This document shows positions 36,701 to 44,808 of a stretch of DNA of 64,000 nt, piece after piece. Numbering within the stretch: position 1 is the first letter of the stretch; each line of letters opens with the position of its first letter. A program made the position numbers and the translations under genes. Source of the stretch: Chamaecyparis obtusa (lineage: Eukaryota > Streptophyta > Pinopsida > Cupressales > Cupressaceae); the NCBI GenBank assembly GCA_027943335.1, contig BSBK01004081.1:372001-436000 (forward strand), read 5' to 3'. Under the pieces are notes generated by a model, which made no database searches, was not told the origin of the DNA, and saw only the letters and a program-made list of their open reading frames with translations.

Positions 36701-39700
36701 TGTCATCATCTCATTACGACTATCTCCTCCTAAGGCCTTGTGGATATCCAAAATTTGGCATATCCATCCTTCCTAAAAGATAGATCTAGCTCTCCTAGGC
36801 CTTCAGAGATATAATCTTTGTCTTGTAGTGGGGTGCCCTAGCAGTTCTCCCATTATCACAGTGTAGTAAGGTGCCCTACTAGTGGTTCTCCCTTTGACAC
36901 TATTGCAATAGGGTGCCCTCGGCGGTTCTCCCTCAACTACTTATGTAATAGGGTGCCCTTAGTGGTTCTCCCTCAATCACAACGCAGTAGGGTGCCCTTA
37001 CAACGGTTCTCCCTTAACTGTCGCTGCAATGGGGTGCCCTTCACGATTCTCCCTCAATTGCAGCCTTGGTTTCTTCTGCAATAGGGTGCCCTAGCGGTTC
37101 TCCCTTAATCACAAAGCAGTAGGGTGCCCTTGTAGCAATTCTCCCTTAACACGCTACTACAATAGGGTGCCCTAGCAATTCTCCCTTAATTGCAGCTTTG
37201 GGAAGGCACTAGCAATAGGGTGCCCTTAGCGGTTCTCCCTAAATTACAGAGCAGTAGAATGCCCTTATACAATTCTTCCTTACTGCTACTACAATAGGGT
37301 GCCCTTCGCAATTCTCCCTTGATTGTTGTCCTTTCCCCTCATTATATCTTAAATGTCTATTAATGATCATAAAAATTATTGAGTACATAAATATATTATT
37401 TACTATGTATACATTACCAAATTCTTAGATTGTTGTCGTGGCTATGAATGAATCACTTCGAAGCTCCTTTAGTTTTCCACGTTCTTCTTTCATATGAATT
37501 ATTTTTCGTATATCCTCCTTTACCCTGCAAGATGGCAGGATCATGCTCTAATACCACTATAATGTCCCTTATTCGTCTGGCTTGGGTTTTTGGGACAATG
37601 TTCTCAAAACTTCAAACGCAAGAGACTTCTTCCTTTCTAAACCTTATACTTTTCTCTTAAGTTTGCTACAAGGGAACTTGTTGAGTAACAATACCTTTTA
37701 TTCTAACTATTATCTTCCTTGTTATTAATGTAATAAGGGATAAAGGTTAAATTATATCTAAATCCATAGCCCATGAGGTATAACTGAATATGGATGGAAT
37801 AGAAGGTCTAATGATGTTCTAGATATGCAAGAGATCCTATCCACTACTTGTAGACGTATATAATATATTGGTTGATTATAAAATTATATTTCTTCCAAGG
37901 TATATGTATGTCATAGATATCTGAATTTATATCAAATGGGGTGCCTATTGTTGTTCAATTGATTCTAAATGTTTCAATTGATGAACTCCTTATCTTTTGG
38001 TATAATCTCAGTATTATAGACTGCAATATCCAATTGGAAGTGATTTAGATTGTATTTGATATTCTAAGTTCCCAAGTCTGTTCATTGATATGCTTATTGA
38101 TCTTTATTTGATTGGAAGAACTGGTTTACATTTGATGGAAGAGAGACTTGGTGGTATTGGCTGTTGATCCCACTAAATGAAGAGGTATCCAGTTCTATTG
38201 GTGATGATTATTCTCTCAATTATCTTTGATCTCTGCCTGCTGGCTAGAGCCTGTCTTATACCCCCTGTAATGTCCTGAGATACAAAATAAAATGTAAATT
38301 TAGAGGTTAATATCAAATGCCCGGTCAGATATAGTAATCTAATCAGTAATTTGTCTTATCAAGCTGAATCCAATCTCAGATATGTAAGGGCCTTTTTGTT
38401 ATTTCCACTGTCTCAGCAATAGAGTTCAAGACATATATTTATAAATCACTATTGTATGCCAAACATTAGTGAATGATATCTGTACAATCTACTCTGTCCC
38501 CAGTGTCATACGTACTCCAAGAATGAATCCGCTGCTGTATGAATTCTTTAGACTGAGTTGCTATGACTGTCCATAAATATAAGAGGTTGAACATATTCCA
38601 GAATATCCTATTTGGCAACTCCCTCCCATGATTATTCGTCAAAGTTCTCATAATATATCTTTTAAGACCAATTGGCAACGTCTTTGGAAAGACATGTCTC
38701 TTTGTACAGATTGGATTGTTAATTCTCACCTTCTAACAAATAAGGGGTTAGTTGTCTCATGATTATCCTTAATCTTTTACCCGATAGTTTCTTTGTTTGG
38801 AGAACAACTTGACTATTTGCGTCTATCTGTTCCTAACGACGATCATATGTCCGATCTTTCATTGGATGTCTCATGGACTAACAGTACCAATGCGAACTAT
38901 TGTTTCACGCATCTTAATCTATTACAGCATCCTTTAATCCCGTTTCCCAAATAGATTGGCCTTACTTCCTTAACTAGTTCATGGCATTGATGATTGCTAA
39001 GTGTCCCTGATCATGAACATGTCATCATCTAGCTAGGAGCCACGCAAGAGCTTCTTCAATACATAGGTGCCTTAATATATCGAAGCTTCTTATAATAGCT
39101 GAGAAATATTATTATTAGTATTCATATACTATAATATTTAATAATTTATAATATGTTGTTTGTGTTATGATATGATTATATACATTGATTTATTAAAATA
39201 TAATATTATATTATATCAATTAAGGTATAATATTATATTATATTATATTAATGAATATGTAATGATATTATTTTTATATTTATTATTATATTCATTTATT
39301 ACTAATAATATTATTAGTAATTTATTTATTTTATTATTAATATTAATATCTAATATATTATTTAAATAATTATATGTATTATGATTCATATAATTTAATC
39401 GATGTGATTATTATTTAATAATTTAAATTTGATGATATTCCGCTTTGGAAGGGGATATTACACCAACCAATACAGACATCAAATCCAAGTGAAAACAAAG
39501 GGCTACAAACTACTGTCACAACTTCACTATGTTTGCGAGTTTTACAGAAACATCAATATATCCAACTTCAAACCTATTACCAAAACACAACTCTAAAGTT
39601 CAAACTTCCTTCAAGAACAAGATAAAACACTAATGTTCCAAAAGAGTTAGAAAAACAACCACAACTTATTGTTAACATCCAACTAAAAAACCCAGATGAC

Positions 39701-42700
39701 TGAAAATAGCAACCACAGCAAAAGCCAACCATCCAATCATCCATACATCAAAAGTATCCCAAACATCAATAGAACTTATGTCAATAACATATCAACCCCC
39801 TACAATTATGAGCTCCCTGCCAAAAAAAAGTTGTCAATGAAGAACACATGTATCTAGGAAATAAATTGCATGTCTAATGTCAAGTCTGAAAATAAATTAT
39901 GGCATATCAAGTCTACCAATCAACACTCAATACCAAAGATGTGGCTAATAATTAGGACATGCAGTAACAAATAACAATCACAAGTATTTACACAAGAAAC
40001 ACAAACCATTGCATAGTCTCTAATAACATGTCACCATAACTCTCCCAAGTCCATCACACTCAACCATGTGATCACAAATCTCTAGGAAGCCATAGAAAAA
40101 AGAGAAACCTATAAATCATATCATAATCATGTCCTTCTACCATCACCTCAAAGTGCTAAGCTGTGTCAAGTAAGATCTCCTTCACAACCCCGACTAAAAG
40201 CCTCAACATCATCCAAATGTTCAATCCCATTAAATCTAACAGGACAAATATATTAGATAACCATCACGGATGTAAGCTTCACCAAAACAAGGAAGCTCAA
40301 ACTCAAAACCATTCCCATATCAGGAAATCAGTCCAATATCATATCCAAAATCCTCAAAAAATAAATAAATACCCAAAGAGATAACCATGCTAAACACTCG
40401 TCAAATGAATCTTCCAATACTAATAGCTATAGTTCAAGTTCCATCACCATGAGAAAGCATAAATATAACGCATCTGGAATTAAAATGGGCTAGACATTTC
40501 AGATGATTATCTTCCGAATAGACTAAGATTGGGAAATCAGATTGCTCTTCTAGAAATACCAAGTCACGTAGACTTTCTCCAAGAACAACCTCCTCTCAGC
40601 TCCATCACAAACTTGTGTCCATATCCAAGTGAAAGGTTCCTCGGACTTCCAGCTAAAACCTCTAGAGAGTAATTGTCTCAACAACTACAGCAACCAATTT
40701 CTCCAAAGTATCCGTGACTACCAACAATTGATCAATACATTCTAAGCACCAAAGCAAATGACCGATGTACCAACACCAAGAGAACCAACAAGATCACTGT
40801 CGAATCTCCAACTATAAAATCAAGAACCAATAATGACAACATGATCTCTCACCTTCTCATAAGATCATATGCTCTAATGAACATATCACACTCCCAAAAG
40901 TACATGTATCATGCCAAGACTCTAATCGATAACTAAGAGTACATCATGACATAATACCAAACCATCCTACAAGGAAGAATCACCTATCAAAACCAACAAG
41001 TCAAAAAACCAACACCTCAACTAAAGACTGCAAGAGTACTCCACGGCTAGCCACAAGAGTCAACATCTCCAATCACATGAAGATAATCATCTCCTAACAA
41101 TGAAATTACGAACGTGAAATAACTCTTCCACAGCAACAAGATCAAAGAAATCCTCCAAGACATCCACAAACATTGAGGAAGATCATCCATCAGAAAAGAT
41201 GAATCTGCGTCATTGCCAAAACTCCCACTAAACCAAGATACTGAGCTACACATGGCATTGTGACAACTATCTCCTAAATGAAGATCATCCATGGCTCTAA
41301 CAAATCAAATATTTCACTTGCAATAACAAGAACAATAAGTATAATGAAGATCTCCAAATCCAGAAGATAAACATGCTATAAGTCCCAACAACTAGCTATC
41401 TGGGTACTCAACAAAATCCATCCTCTCATCCCAAAATACCATACCAATATACAAATGACTATAGACAAGGCCATCTATACGAATCTACATAAATACTAAA
41501 AGATTTATGGATACAGACAGCCCACATTTGAGTTTTCAATGCAACCAATGGATAAAGACAACCCACTAAACAACACAATTCAGAGATCCCAAACAGTAAA
41601 ACATGCAAACTCACCATAACATTAGTAATATGTGAAAATGAGATATAAAAGAAAGTAACACGCAGATTTCAAAACTCAGACACCTGATCACTAACCAGAT
41701 CTGATTTGCAAAACAAATCCACAGCACAGCACCATAGTCAAGGAGCTAAACTAGCATTCTTGCAAATTGGAAAATTGTCTCCATCCCGAAAGCTCTGAGT
41801 CTAAACACAATCTTTCCCACAAATCTACAAACCCTGGATTTTTCTTAACCCGCAAAACCATCTCTTTGTAAATTTGAATCCACCAAGAATCCTTCAAAAC
41901 TACACAAATGGATAACAAAAAAACCTTATGAGGAAATAGGTTGACCAAAAGCTTTTAAAATATAAAATAAAATACCAACTTCACAACCCATAAATAACAA
42001 GTGGCAAAACTTATACCAACATGTCCTCATTGAAAAAAGTCACAAAACCTCCTCACACCATGCACAAAGCATACATGCAAAACTACAATTATCTTGCATC
42101 CAGTAATATCCCCAAAGAATCATAATCCAAAAATTAGTTTATCTGCAGATTTACAAAACCACAAGTTTTGATTAACTGTGTAAAACTTGCAAACCCATCA
42201 TTTCATGTGACATACATGCAAACCCATATCCACTTAAAATCTGGAAGCCCCACAAGTTTGAAAATGACCAAAATAGTTGAACCAGAATAATGAAATATCA
42301 TAGATAGGCATGGCCGTAGATTTTGAACAGAAAATCTACAAAAACCTCAGATCCAACCAAAATAAAACTGAAACGTGCAAGTACAACCAACCAAAAGGAA
42401 GAAGAGGTTCAGGAACTCCAGACCCATTTGTAGGCCAACTCCATAACCACTACCAAGTACATATACTGAAGGAATAAGTAAAGATAGAATATACCAAAGA
42501 AGGATATATGATGGGAATGTATATGAATACATAAGGAGATATAAGGGTGTATATGATATATGGAATAATACAATCAATACAACTACGTTTGAGTCTCATT
42601 CTAACATGTTATATATGTTCTTAGTATTTTGTTAATTAAGTAATCATCTCTCCAGATCTGATTCTCTATTTTCCTTAATAGGACTGAGTCGGGTTTAAGA

Positions 42701-43119
42701 CTACAACATCAGAAGCTCATTGGGGATTAGATCTCTGAATTGTATCTCCAGATTTCTTGCTAACACACAACACTTAAGGAATATATTAAGAAACTTAACA
42801 TCATGTAAATACCTAAAACATATCTATAGCACATTGCAGTTTAGCTTTGGGAATTTTACATGCAATTTACAAGTTCATCTTAGCTCTCATAGACAATATT
42901 TTACACAGATCTTCTACAAGTAATTTGGCAATCTTTTTTCCAGCAAAACTCTTCAATCTAAATTTAATCAGTTCCAACAGCTATTCTATTAAAACATGTC
43001 TCCCTATAAGATTAGTCATATTTAATATAAGGCATATCTTCCAGAATCCAGAAGATTAAGAGAAGCATTATTTACCTTCTAAGTTGTTGATACTTCTTCG
43101 GAAGATGTGCAGCAAGTGC
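14757..43119 (-). CDS. N2227-like / carnosine N-methyltransferase-like protein (partial gene, 9 exons)
   Basis: Predicted S-adenosylmethionine-dependent methyltransferase of the N2227 family (animal CARNMT1 methylates carnosine to anserine; the plant substrate is not established). Nine exons join in phase: 43119-43076, 25286-25244, 24986-24405, 17575-17504, 16530-16486, 16352-16273, 15374-15310, 15143-15077 and 14870-14757. They give about 370 codons without a stop, all with GT/AG borders. Family landmarks in order are AFEPPFDMNQDV, DVDKVRCILRNIVRDWAPE, the SAM-binding VPGAGLARLALEIS, QGNEFSYYMMICSSFILN and HPWIHSNCNSLSDEDQ. Introns are 17789, 257, 6829, 973, 133, 898, 166 and 206 bp. The N-terminal exon(s) and the C-terminal exons (those with the GDF and DTAHN motifs) were not found and may lie outside the window. 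Where the family usually has GAGLGRL, this gene has GAGLARL. It is probably a live gene with transposon-inflated introns. Confidence 0.92.
15077..15143 (-). CDS. N2227-like gene, exon
   Basis: 67 nt: Gly completed, then FVSQGNEFSYYMMICSSFIL and N, plus CA of His. The GNE(F/W)S motif is a family hallmark. Acceptor CTGCAG, donor CCA|GTAAGA. Confidence 0.95.
15310..15374 (-). CDS. N2227-like gene, exon with SAM-binding motif I
   Basis: 65 nt completing Arg, then PPSCLVPGAGLARLALEISL and L, with one base of Gly. This is the glycine-rich nucleotide-binding loop of the methyltransferase. The usual third glycine (GAGLGRL) is Ala here. Acceptor ATGCAG, donor G|GTACAT. Confidence 0.95.
15650..16010. 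mobile_element. MITE with 8-bp target duplication (hAT-like), in an intron
   Basis: 361 bp bounded by the perfect 8-bp direct repeat CCATTTGG (15642-15649 and 16011-16018) and inverted ends CTAAGTTACC / GGTAACTTAG. Subterminal regions are full of GGTTCGGGT and GGACC-type repeats, as in non-autonomous hAT elements, and the middle carries a (TG)n run. No coding capacity. It sits in the 898-bp intron of the N2227-like gene, in the sense-neutral interior. Confidence 0.88.
15731..15759. repeat. (TG)n microsatellite inside the MITE
   Basis: About 14 uninterrupted TG units. Confidence 0.95.
16273..16352 (-). CDS. N2227-like gene, exon
   Basis: 80 nt: GAVERKQCFQPILDELRRHF then PNRSRH plus AG. Matches the family's ER..CY.PILEEL..LFPNRS. 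Acceptor ATATCAG, donor AG|GTATAA. Confidence 0.94.
16486..16530 (-). CDS. N2227-like gene, exon
   Basis: 45 nt, 15 codons: VRCILRNIVRDWAPE, a strongly conserved N2227 signature. Acceptor TTTCAG, donor GAG|GTGATT. Confidence 0.95.
17504..17575 (-). CDS. N2227-like gene, exon
   Basis: 72 nt, 24 codons: GNCTVFDWRDPALQLHVSP then ADVDK. Acceptor AATTGCAG, donor AAG|GTTTTT. The DVDK ending precedes VRC in the family, which the next exon begins with. Confidence 0.92.
17900..18480. other. Intron sequence, nothing recognised
   Basis: Part of the 6.8 kb intron. A weak near-duplicate is visible ('atggttataatctagttactt.tgg...atatgctttcatgag' at about 18100-18145, and again at about 18198-18242), but no gene or element boundary. 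Confidence 0.4.
18480..19010 (-). mobile_element. Second internally deleted copia remnant
   Basis: On the minus strand, a gag zinc-knuckle-like stretch (about 19008-18960, GKLGHIQWFCRKR) and a Gln/Glu-rich tail run straight into ATTAAGGGAGGG (18835-18848). An LTR-like segment starting TATTAGTATAATATTG follows. The layout (gag end, polypurine tract, LTR beginning TATTA) mirrors the element at 3500-10590. Stops are frequent. The distal LTR end is not clear and its coordinate is approximate. Confidence 0.5.
19475..20620 (+). repeat. Gypsy-type LTR piece with internal tandem repeats
   Basis: Starts TGTAATGTCCC like the LTRs at 26945, 34416 and 44809. It contains at least three units of about 115 bp with 'ctaggcccgagggcaga', 'gtcatccntcttggcctcatgtggcccttgccatccatatgag' and 'gtgaggaatccatag' (near 19785, 20150 and 20262), plus a diverged fourth near 20440. 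A solo copia LTR interrupts it. No convincing right end was found. Confidence 0.55.
19890..20144 (-). mobile_element. Solo LTR of the copia family at 3500
   Basis: Reverse complement of the LTRs at 3500 and 10354, again with TATTA...TAATA ends, bounded by the perfect 5-bp repeat TACCC (19885-19889 and 20145-20149). No internal region remains, so it arose by LTR-LTR recombination. Confidence 0.88.
21255..21540. repeat. Short minisatellites
   Basis: Several degenerate copies of 'gcgaccatccatgca' with spacers ending in 'aagtgacagaggaatacaac' (21262-21415). These are followed by a 38-bp unit 'tatgtctttttgttttccat...aataaattttcat' repeated two and a half times (21433-21525). Confidence 0.75.
22298..23110 (+). 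pseudogene. hAT transposase relic (BED zinc finger and following part)
   Basis: Begins ATGGCTGGTGGCAAAAAGAGG. Reading across frame changes gives a BED-finger pattern: KRDDLWKHG, VKCN.FPKEMTG, LKYHLGKIEGHDITACSDCP, then EEVTKEAIESLEKYEQKK. After an inserted LINE end (22524-22800) a further part resumes at about 22820 with a polar linker and a VARFW-like segment near 23030, where hAT proteins have the start of their catalytic domain. Many frameshifts; not functional. It is a different lineage from the relic at 1308. Confidence 0.6.
22524..22800 (-). mobile_element. 5'-truncated RTE-like LINE 3' end
   Basis: A minus-strand frame (22789-22598) reads TEWHYIKECTAYEDIRALYM and LHKVATLLMQLHKRRDSLEK, the style of the extreme C-terminus of RTE-type reverse transcriptase proteins. 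It is followed on that strand by a microsatellite tail (CATTT)n, seen on the plus strand as 'gaaatgaaatgaaatgaaatg' at 22524-22545. It interrupts the hAT relic. Confidence 0.6.
23110..24404. other. Intron sequence, AT-rich, nothing recognised
   Basis: Part of the 6.8 kb intron between exons 24405-24986 and 17504-17575. The 23530-24060 part is very AT-rich. No transposon boundary is visible. Confidence 0.5.
24405..24986 (-). CDS. N2227-like gene, long variable exon
   Basis: 582 nt (194 codons), from AFEPPFDMNQDVYAETH to CCSAPASNGE. It is the poorly conserved, polar linker before the methyltransferase core, rich in Asn, Ser, Glu and Thr, as in plant homologues. Acceptor CAACAG, donor GAG|GTGCGG, phase 0 at both ends. 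It is the longest uninterrupted stretch of the gene. Confidence 0.92.
25244..25286 (-). CDS. N2227-like gene, exon
   Basis: 43 nt completing Arg, then CIATNSFFILNMLQ. Acceptor CCTGCAG, donor CAG|GTATTG. In the family this is followed directly by AFEPP, which is exactly what the next exon supplies. Confidence 0.92.
25287..26630. other. Start of the 17.8 kb intron, nothing recognised
   Basis: AT-rich, with a short (TA)n at 25493-25502. No coding similarity seen. Confidence 0.5.
26640..26944 (+). pseudogene. LINE reverse-transcriptase C-terminal (zf-RVT) relic
   Basis: Reads CGYCGL, then ETFEHLFFECHFA after a frame change: the Cys/His pattern seen after the reverse transcriptase in plant LINEs. 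The chromovirus at 26945 interrupts it, and a few codons continue at 33343. Confidence 0.55.
26945..27811 (-). repeat. 3' LTR of chromovirus
   Basis: 867 bp, TGTAATGTTCC to GAGGACATCACA. Contains about eight spaced copies of a GTACGGTGA-like motif between 27120 and 27320. Confidence 0.93.
27812..27846 (-). promoter_or_regulatory. Polypurine tract with coding overlap
   Basis: Minus strand TTGAGGACAAGTAATCTTCG then GGACGGGAGGAC abuts the 3' LTR. It is the C-terminal coding end (CLRTSNLRDGRT) as well as the plus-strand primer region. Confidence 0.75.
27830..29388 (-). pseudogene. Chromovirus RNase H end, integrase and chromodomain
   Basis: Begins in the RNase H tail (VKGKNNVVVDALSRRP). The integrase zinc region follows at about 29060-28930 (H...H, CATCQQNK), then catalytic core pieces SMDFIFGLP, NRDSRFLSTFW and SYHPQTDGQTKIVNKWLE (D, D, E). 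A GPYRVTRRVGGVAYKLELPE segment precedes a C-terminal chromodomain (EIIDIWEKKLRTRTVKEFLV then RWKDLPLEDAT at about 27990-27885), which defines the element as a chromovirus. Isolated stops occur at about 29040, 28750, 28206 and 27881. The chromodomain normally steers integration to particular chromatin. Confidence 0.92.
29389..30559 (-). pseudogene. Chromovirus reverse transcriptase and RNase H
   Basis: The reverse transcriptase is nearly intact: CVDYCALNKKTIKNMYPIPR, FSKIDLRSGYHQIRM, VMPFGLTNGPATFQSFMN, and the polymerase active site VFFDDILIYN (near 30050). RNase H starts at FILECDASGEGIGAVLMQD (about 29645), with the catalytic DAS and a FESRKLLGDERLYS region. A frameshift near 29500 changes frame, after which MLAIMHAL and FVVRTDHISLRHFL continue to a TAG at about 29392. 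These enzymes copy the element RNA into DNA. Confidence 0.92.
30560..31085 (-). pseudogene. Chromovirus aspartic protease
   Basis: Same frame as gag after one TAG. It reads VVIMLDSGATLSFINSSLV, the retroviral-type protease active site (DSGA), then a hydrophobic strand pattern (LVLQLSITMGNHIVTDDFFV). A second interrupted part follows (FSFEVDDKKAVLRGM) to the linker before reverse transcriptase. It would cleave the polyprotein. Stops at about 31083, 30866 and 30645 make it defective. Confidence 0.85.
31086..32402 (-). pseudogene. Chromovirus gag
   Basis: Capsid/nucleocapsid precursor that packages element RNA. The frame begins MQVYTRKRRRYHS (alternative start MADPQDP 16 codons later). It has a coiled helix in the first 80 residues, a TGA at about 32157-32159, then the gag core (VNLLSFNGSRSTTAWAWVQK, LHLEGIAHKWWH, LIDRFDGRDPELNFKELAQL), a basic Pro/Lys stretch, and a knuckle-like FFNCKEPWELGHRCLGKGK. 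The TGA probably replaces an Arg CGA codon. The same frame runs on through a TAG into protease. Confidence 0.88.
32431..32443 (-). promoter_or_regulatory. Primer binding site of chromovirus
   Basis: Minus strand reads TGGTATCAGAGCT one base inside the LTR: initiator-Met tRNA type. Confidence 0.88.
32445..33337 (-). repeat. 5' LTR of chromovirus
   Basis: 893 bp, TGTAATGTTCC to GGGGACATCACA, with the same tandem GTACGGTGA-like motifs (32615-32830), here carrying more substitutions and a short duplicated 'ctagaccctg...tgtatggctgtaatgtcc' piece. Confidence 0.93.
33398..33724 (+). CDS. Unrecognised 108-codon frame
   Basis: Starts ATGGCTGCTACGATG-style just after a 'tgtcttag' that could be a splice acceptor. 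It is hydrophilic and lysine-rich (KEKGISKEEIDEKNKMINKQ) with one hydrophobic patch near the start (FNILLKGGVMLLY) and a CDKGEC near the end. About 200 bp of T/G-rich, 3'-UTR-like sequence follows. It lies beside the LINE relic cut by the chromovirus, so it may be a LINE 3' part or a captured exon. I do not recognise the family. Confidence 0.3.
   Translation: MAATMDVPKDRFNILLKGGVMLLYKSDIQSAHYFPHGKDKLNQDELQLLHQLPKEKGISKEEIDEKNKMINKQEPRWDQINDPKIEPPIGAYDCDKGECSNNIIGSWD
33940..34163 (-). repeat. copia-type LTR (short)
   Basis: 224 bp, TGTTGACACATAG to AATTCCCAACA, with TGTTG/CAACA ends. On its right the plus strand reads TTCTCCCACTTG, the complement of a copia polypurine tract (CAAGTGGGAGAA). 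It therefore looks like a 3' LTR in minus orientation. No second copy was found in the window. Confidence 0.6.
34164..34415 (-). mobile_element. Copia-like internal remnant, part 1
   Basis: Non-coding-looking sequence adjoining the LTR at 33940. Its continuity with 39463 onward is shown by the CCAAC duplication flanking the element inserted between them. Confidence 0.45.
34416..36326 (-). repeat. 3' LTR (left) of the large non-autonomous element
   Basis: 1911 bp, GGTAATGTCCCC to GGGGATATTACA. The expected TG start is altered. An internal second LTR-like start TGTAATGTCC lies at 35124. The last 370 bp are almost pure A/T. Confidence 0.9.
36327..36361 (-). promoter_or_regulatory. Polypurine tract and conserved block
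   Basis: Minus strand TTGAGGACAAGTAATTTTGG then GAAGGGCGGAC, nearly the same as in the chromovirus at 27812-27846. Confidence 0.75.
36826..37330. repeat. Minisatellite with GGTGCCCT core
   Basis: About twelve imperfect units of 35-60 bp, each built of 'gcaatagggtgccct', 'agcggttctccctnaa' and a variable spacer. The array is G/C-richer than its surroundings and makes up most of the element's non-LTR interior. Confidence 0.9.
37543..37557 (-). promoter_or_regulatory. Primer binding site
   Basis: Minus strand TGGTATTAGAGCATG adjoining the 5' LTR: an altered initiator-Met tRNA site. Confidence 0.7.
37558..39462 (-). repeat. 5' LTR (right) of the large non-autonomous element
   Basis: 1905 bp, TATAATGTCCC to GGGGATATTACA, with the same internal TGTAATGTCC at 38266 and the same AT-rich tail. 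Confidence 0.9.
39463..42610 (-). mobile_element. Copia-like internal remnant, part 2
   Basis: A/C-rich on the plus strand, with no long frame and no conserved domain. Near 42340-42608 the minus strand reads like a copia LTR (starting TGTTAGAATGAGACTC and rich in short AT steps), followed by TTGGATCTGAG, possibly a ruined primer binding site. It does not match the LTR at 33940, so this may be two merged relics. Confidence 0.35.
43076..43119 (-). CDS. N2227-like gene, most upstream exon found
   Basis: 44 nt reading ALAAHLPKKYQQLR plus AG of the next codon. Acceptor TTTGTAG and donor AG|GTAAAT. Corresponds to the family's 'ALLSHLP..FQ.LRRC' segment. Phase fits the exon at 25286 (AG+G = Arg, then Cys). 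Confidence 0.85.
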
Positions 43120-44803
43120 CTACAAAAACATTGACAAAGATGTCAAAACATTAAGCTAAAACAGCAAACTAGCTTGAAATAATTAGATGACAGTTACGAA
43201 AATTATATAGACCCTATATATGCTATAAAATTGAAGGAAAGATAATAGAGCAAGAAACAGTTTAAATTAAAAGCCAAAAATATTTACCATTATAAAGTGA
43301 ATCCAATATCAGCACAAGCATAAATAGTTTCTATTCTGATGTTTGACAACCCAATTTTGCCTGTCTAATATTACACCTCAGAAAATAAATCAAAAGCATT
43401 CCAGACCTTCATCAACACAAAACTGGGATTCATTTGATAACCCTAGGATTCAATGCAAGAAATCAAGTTTGCTTAATGAATCGCTCAATGTAAAGCACAT
43501 GTTTGAGCACCCTATGAAAGCATTCTACGTTGCCTCCAACAACCTTTACAACTTGCAAGCCATATTACATAAGATTTCAAGGATTGGTGTGGCAAAGAGT
43601 ATGGGGCAGGTATGCAGCAGTGTAAAAAAAATCCCCAGATTTAGGAAATGAGGACATCTTGAGGGGTGTTCTTCAGCTTAGATGACACTAATGAGAGGAT
43701 CTCTTTTATCAAATTCATAAAGGCTTTACACTTGGCATCCATTGGGGTACTACCCCACATCCAAAATGTAGTTTACCCAATTCAGCATTCAATGTTTGCA
43801 GATTTTAAGCATGTAACATACCTCTTCAAGATTTGAGCATGGGTCTCCATTATGAAAACCTTGGTGATTTACCATAAGTTCATTCCATTTGACGTGTGTG
43901 TGTGTGTGTTTTAAAATGTGAAGGTTTGAAACTTATATACTTATTGAGAATCAAAAAACTTATATTCTATCAAGATGCTGAAAGTATGAATATTCAACAT
44001 TAAAACGTTTAAAAGCCAAAATTCATGAAGTAAAATGTGAAACAAACAAACATTAACATTCAAATGAAAACTGAAGTTGAAAATTGCAAGAAGCAACTAT
44101 GGGTGGCTTAAAAGTATGAAGTTTGATGGCTCTATTAGCCATATTATAATAAATAAATAAATAAAAATTTAACTATGAACCTAAGAGTATAAATTTAAAT
44201 ATTCAACATTGTAACATTTGAAAATCAAAGCTCATAAAATGAAATGTGAAATAAATGAACGATGAACGTTCAAATGAAATATCGAACATTACAAGAAATG
44301 ATTAGCAGTTTCCAAACCTGCTGGAGAAGACAAGAGGTTTCTGAAAGCTGCAAAAAACATATTTCCCAAAAACCCCTTGAGCATTTGTAAGACTCTGATT
44401 GTTGCCCTTCAAAAAAAGTTAAAACTGACCGGGGATGGCAAGAAAACATTTCTCAACCATCCCAAAGTACCAGAAACATGGAGATGGGGGGTGGGTGGCA
44501 TTGGGGCAGGAAACACTTTCCCAGGGAGCACAGCTTGCAAGCTATCACACCAATTAAATTAACTGAAAGAAAGGTCTTTAAAGCAGCACTTTCTGTCTGC
44601 CTATCCATAAATGGATTGTGTAGAAGTTAAAACAGAAAAAAAAACAAAGAGCGTCTACAAGGACAGGAGGAGCAAAATCAATCTAGGGGATAATTCAACA
44701 CAGTAGCCCCTTCAATAAGCTTTAACAGTTAACCCCAACACCAGAATTTCTTTAATTGCCTTGCTCTGCTACCAAGCCATGGACCAGCATCCCTTGCAAC
44801 CCC
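43120..44803. other. Intron or upstream sequence of the N2227-like gene
   Basis: No further exon could be found here. Contains a (GT)n run at about 43891-43910 and two diverged copies of a roughly 110-bp AT-rich unit ('attcaacattnnaacnttt', 'gaaatgtgaaa.aaa', 'cattcaaatgaaa') at about 43988-44100 and 44195-44300. Confidence 0.5.
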
Positions 44804-44808
44804 TTGGG

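Larger units (their letters stand above)
34416..39462 (-). mobile_element. Large non-autonomous LTR element with minisatellite core
   Basis: Target duplication CCAAC (34411-34415 and 39463-39467). Two LTRs of about 1.9 kb (34416-36326 and 37558-39462), only a few percent different by eye, enclose just 1231 bp. On the minus strand the interior has a primer binding site TGGTATTAGAGCATG (37543-37557), a G/C-richer tandem array, and a polypurine block (36361-36327), but no protein coding. LTRs take up three quarters of the element. It belongs to the LARD/TRIM type and must be mobilised in trans. Confidence 0.9.

Noticed and set aside
36826..37330. Regularly repeated array resembling a CRISPR
   Set aside because: Repeat cores are imperfect and spacers share sequence. 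It lies in the interior of a eukaryotic LTR element with no cas genes.
33940..42610. Pairing the LTR at 33940 with the LTR-like segment at 42340-42608 as one complete copia element
   Set aside because: The two sequences do not match each other (TGTTGGGAATTAAGG versus TGTTAGAATGAGACTC on the minus strand), and no common target duplication was found.
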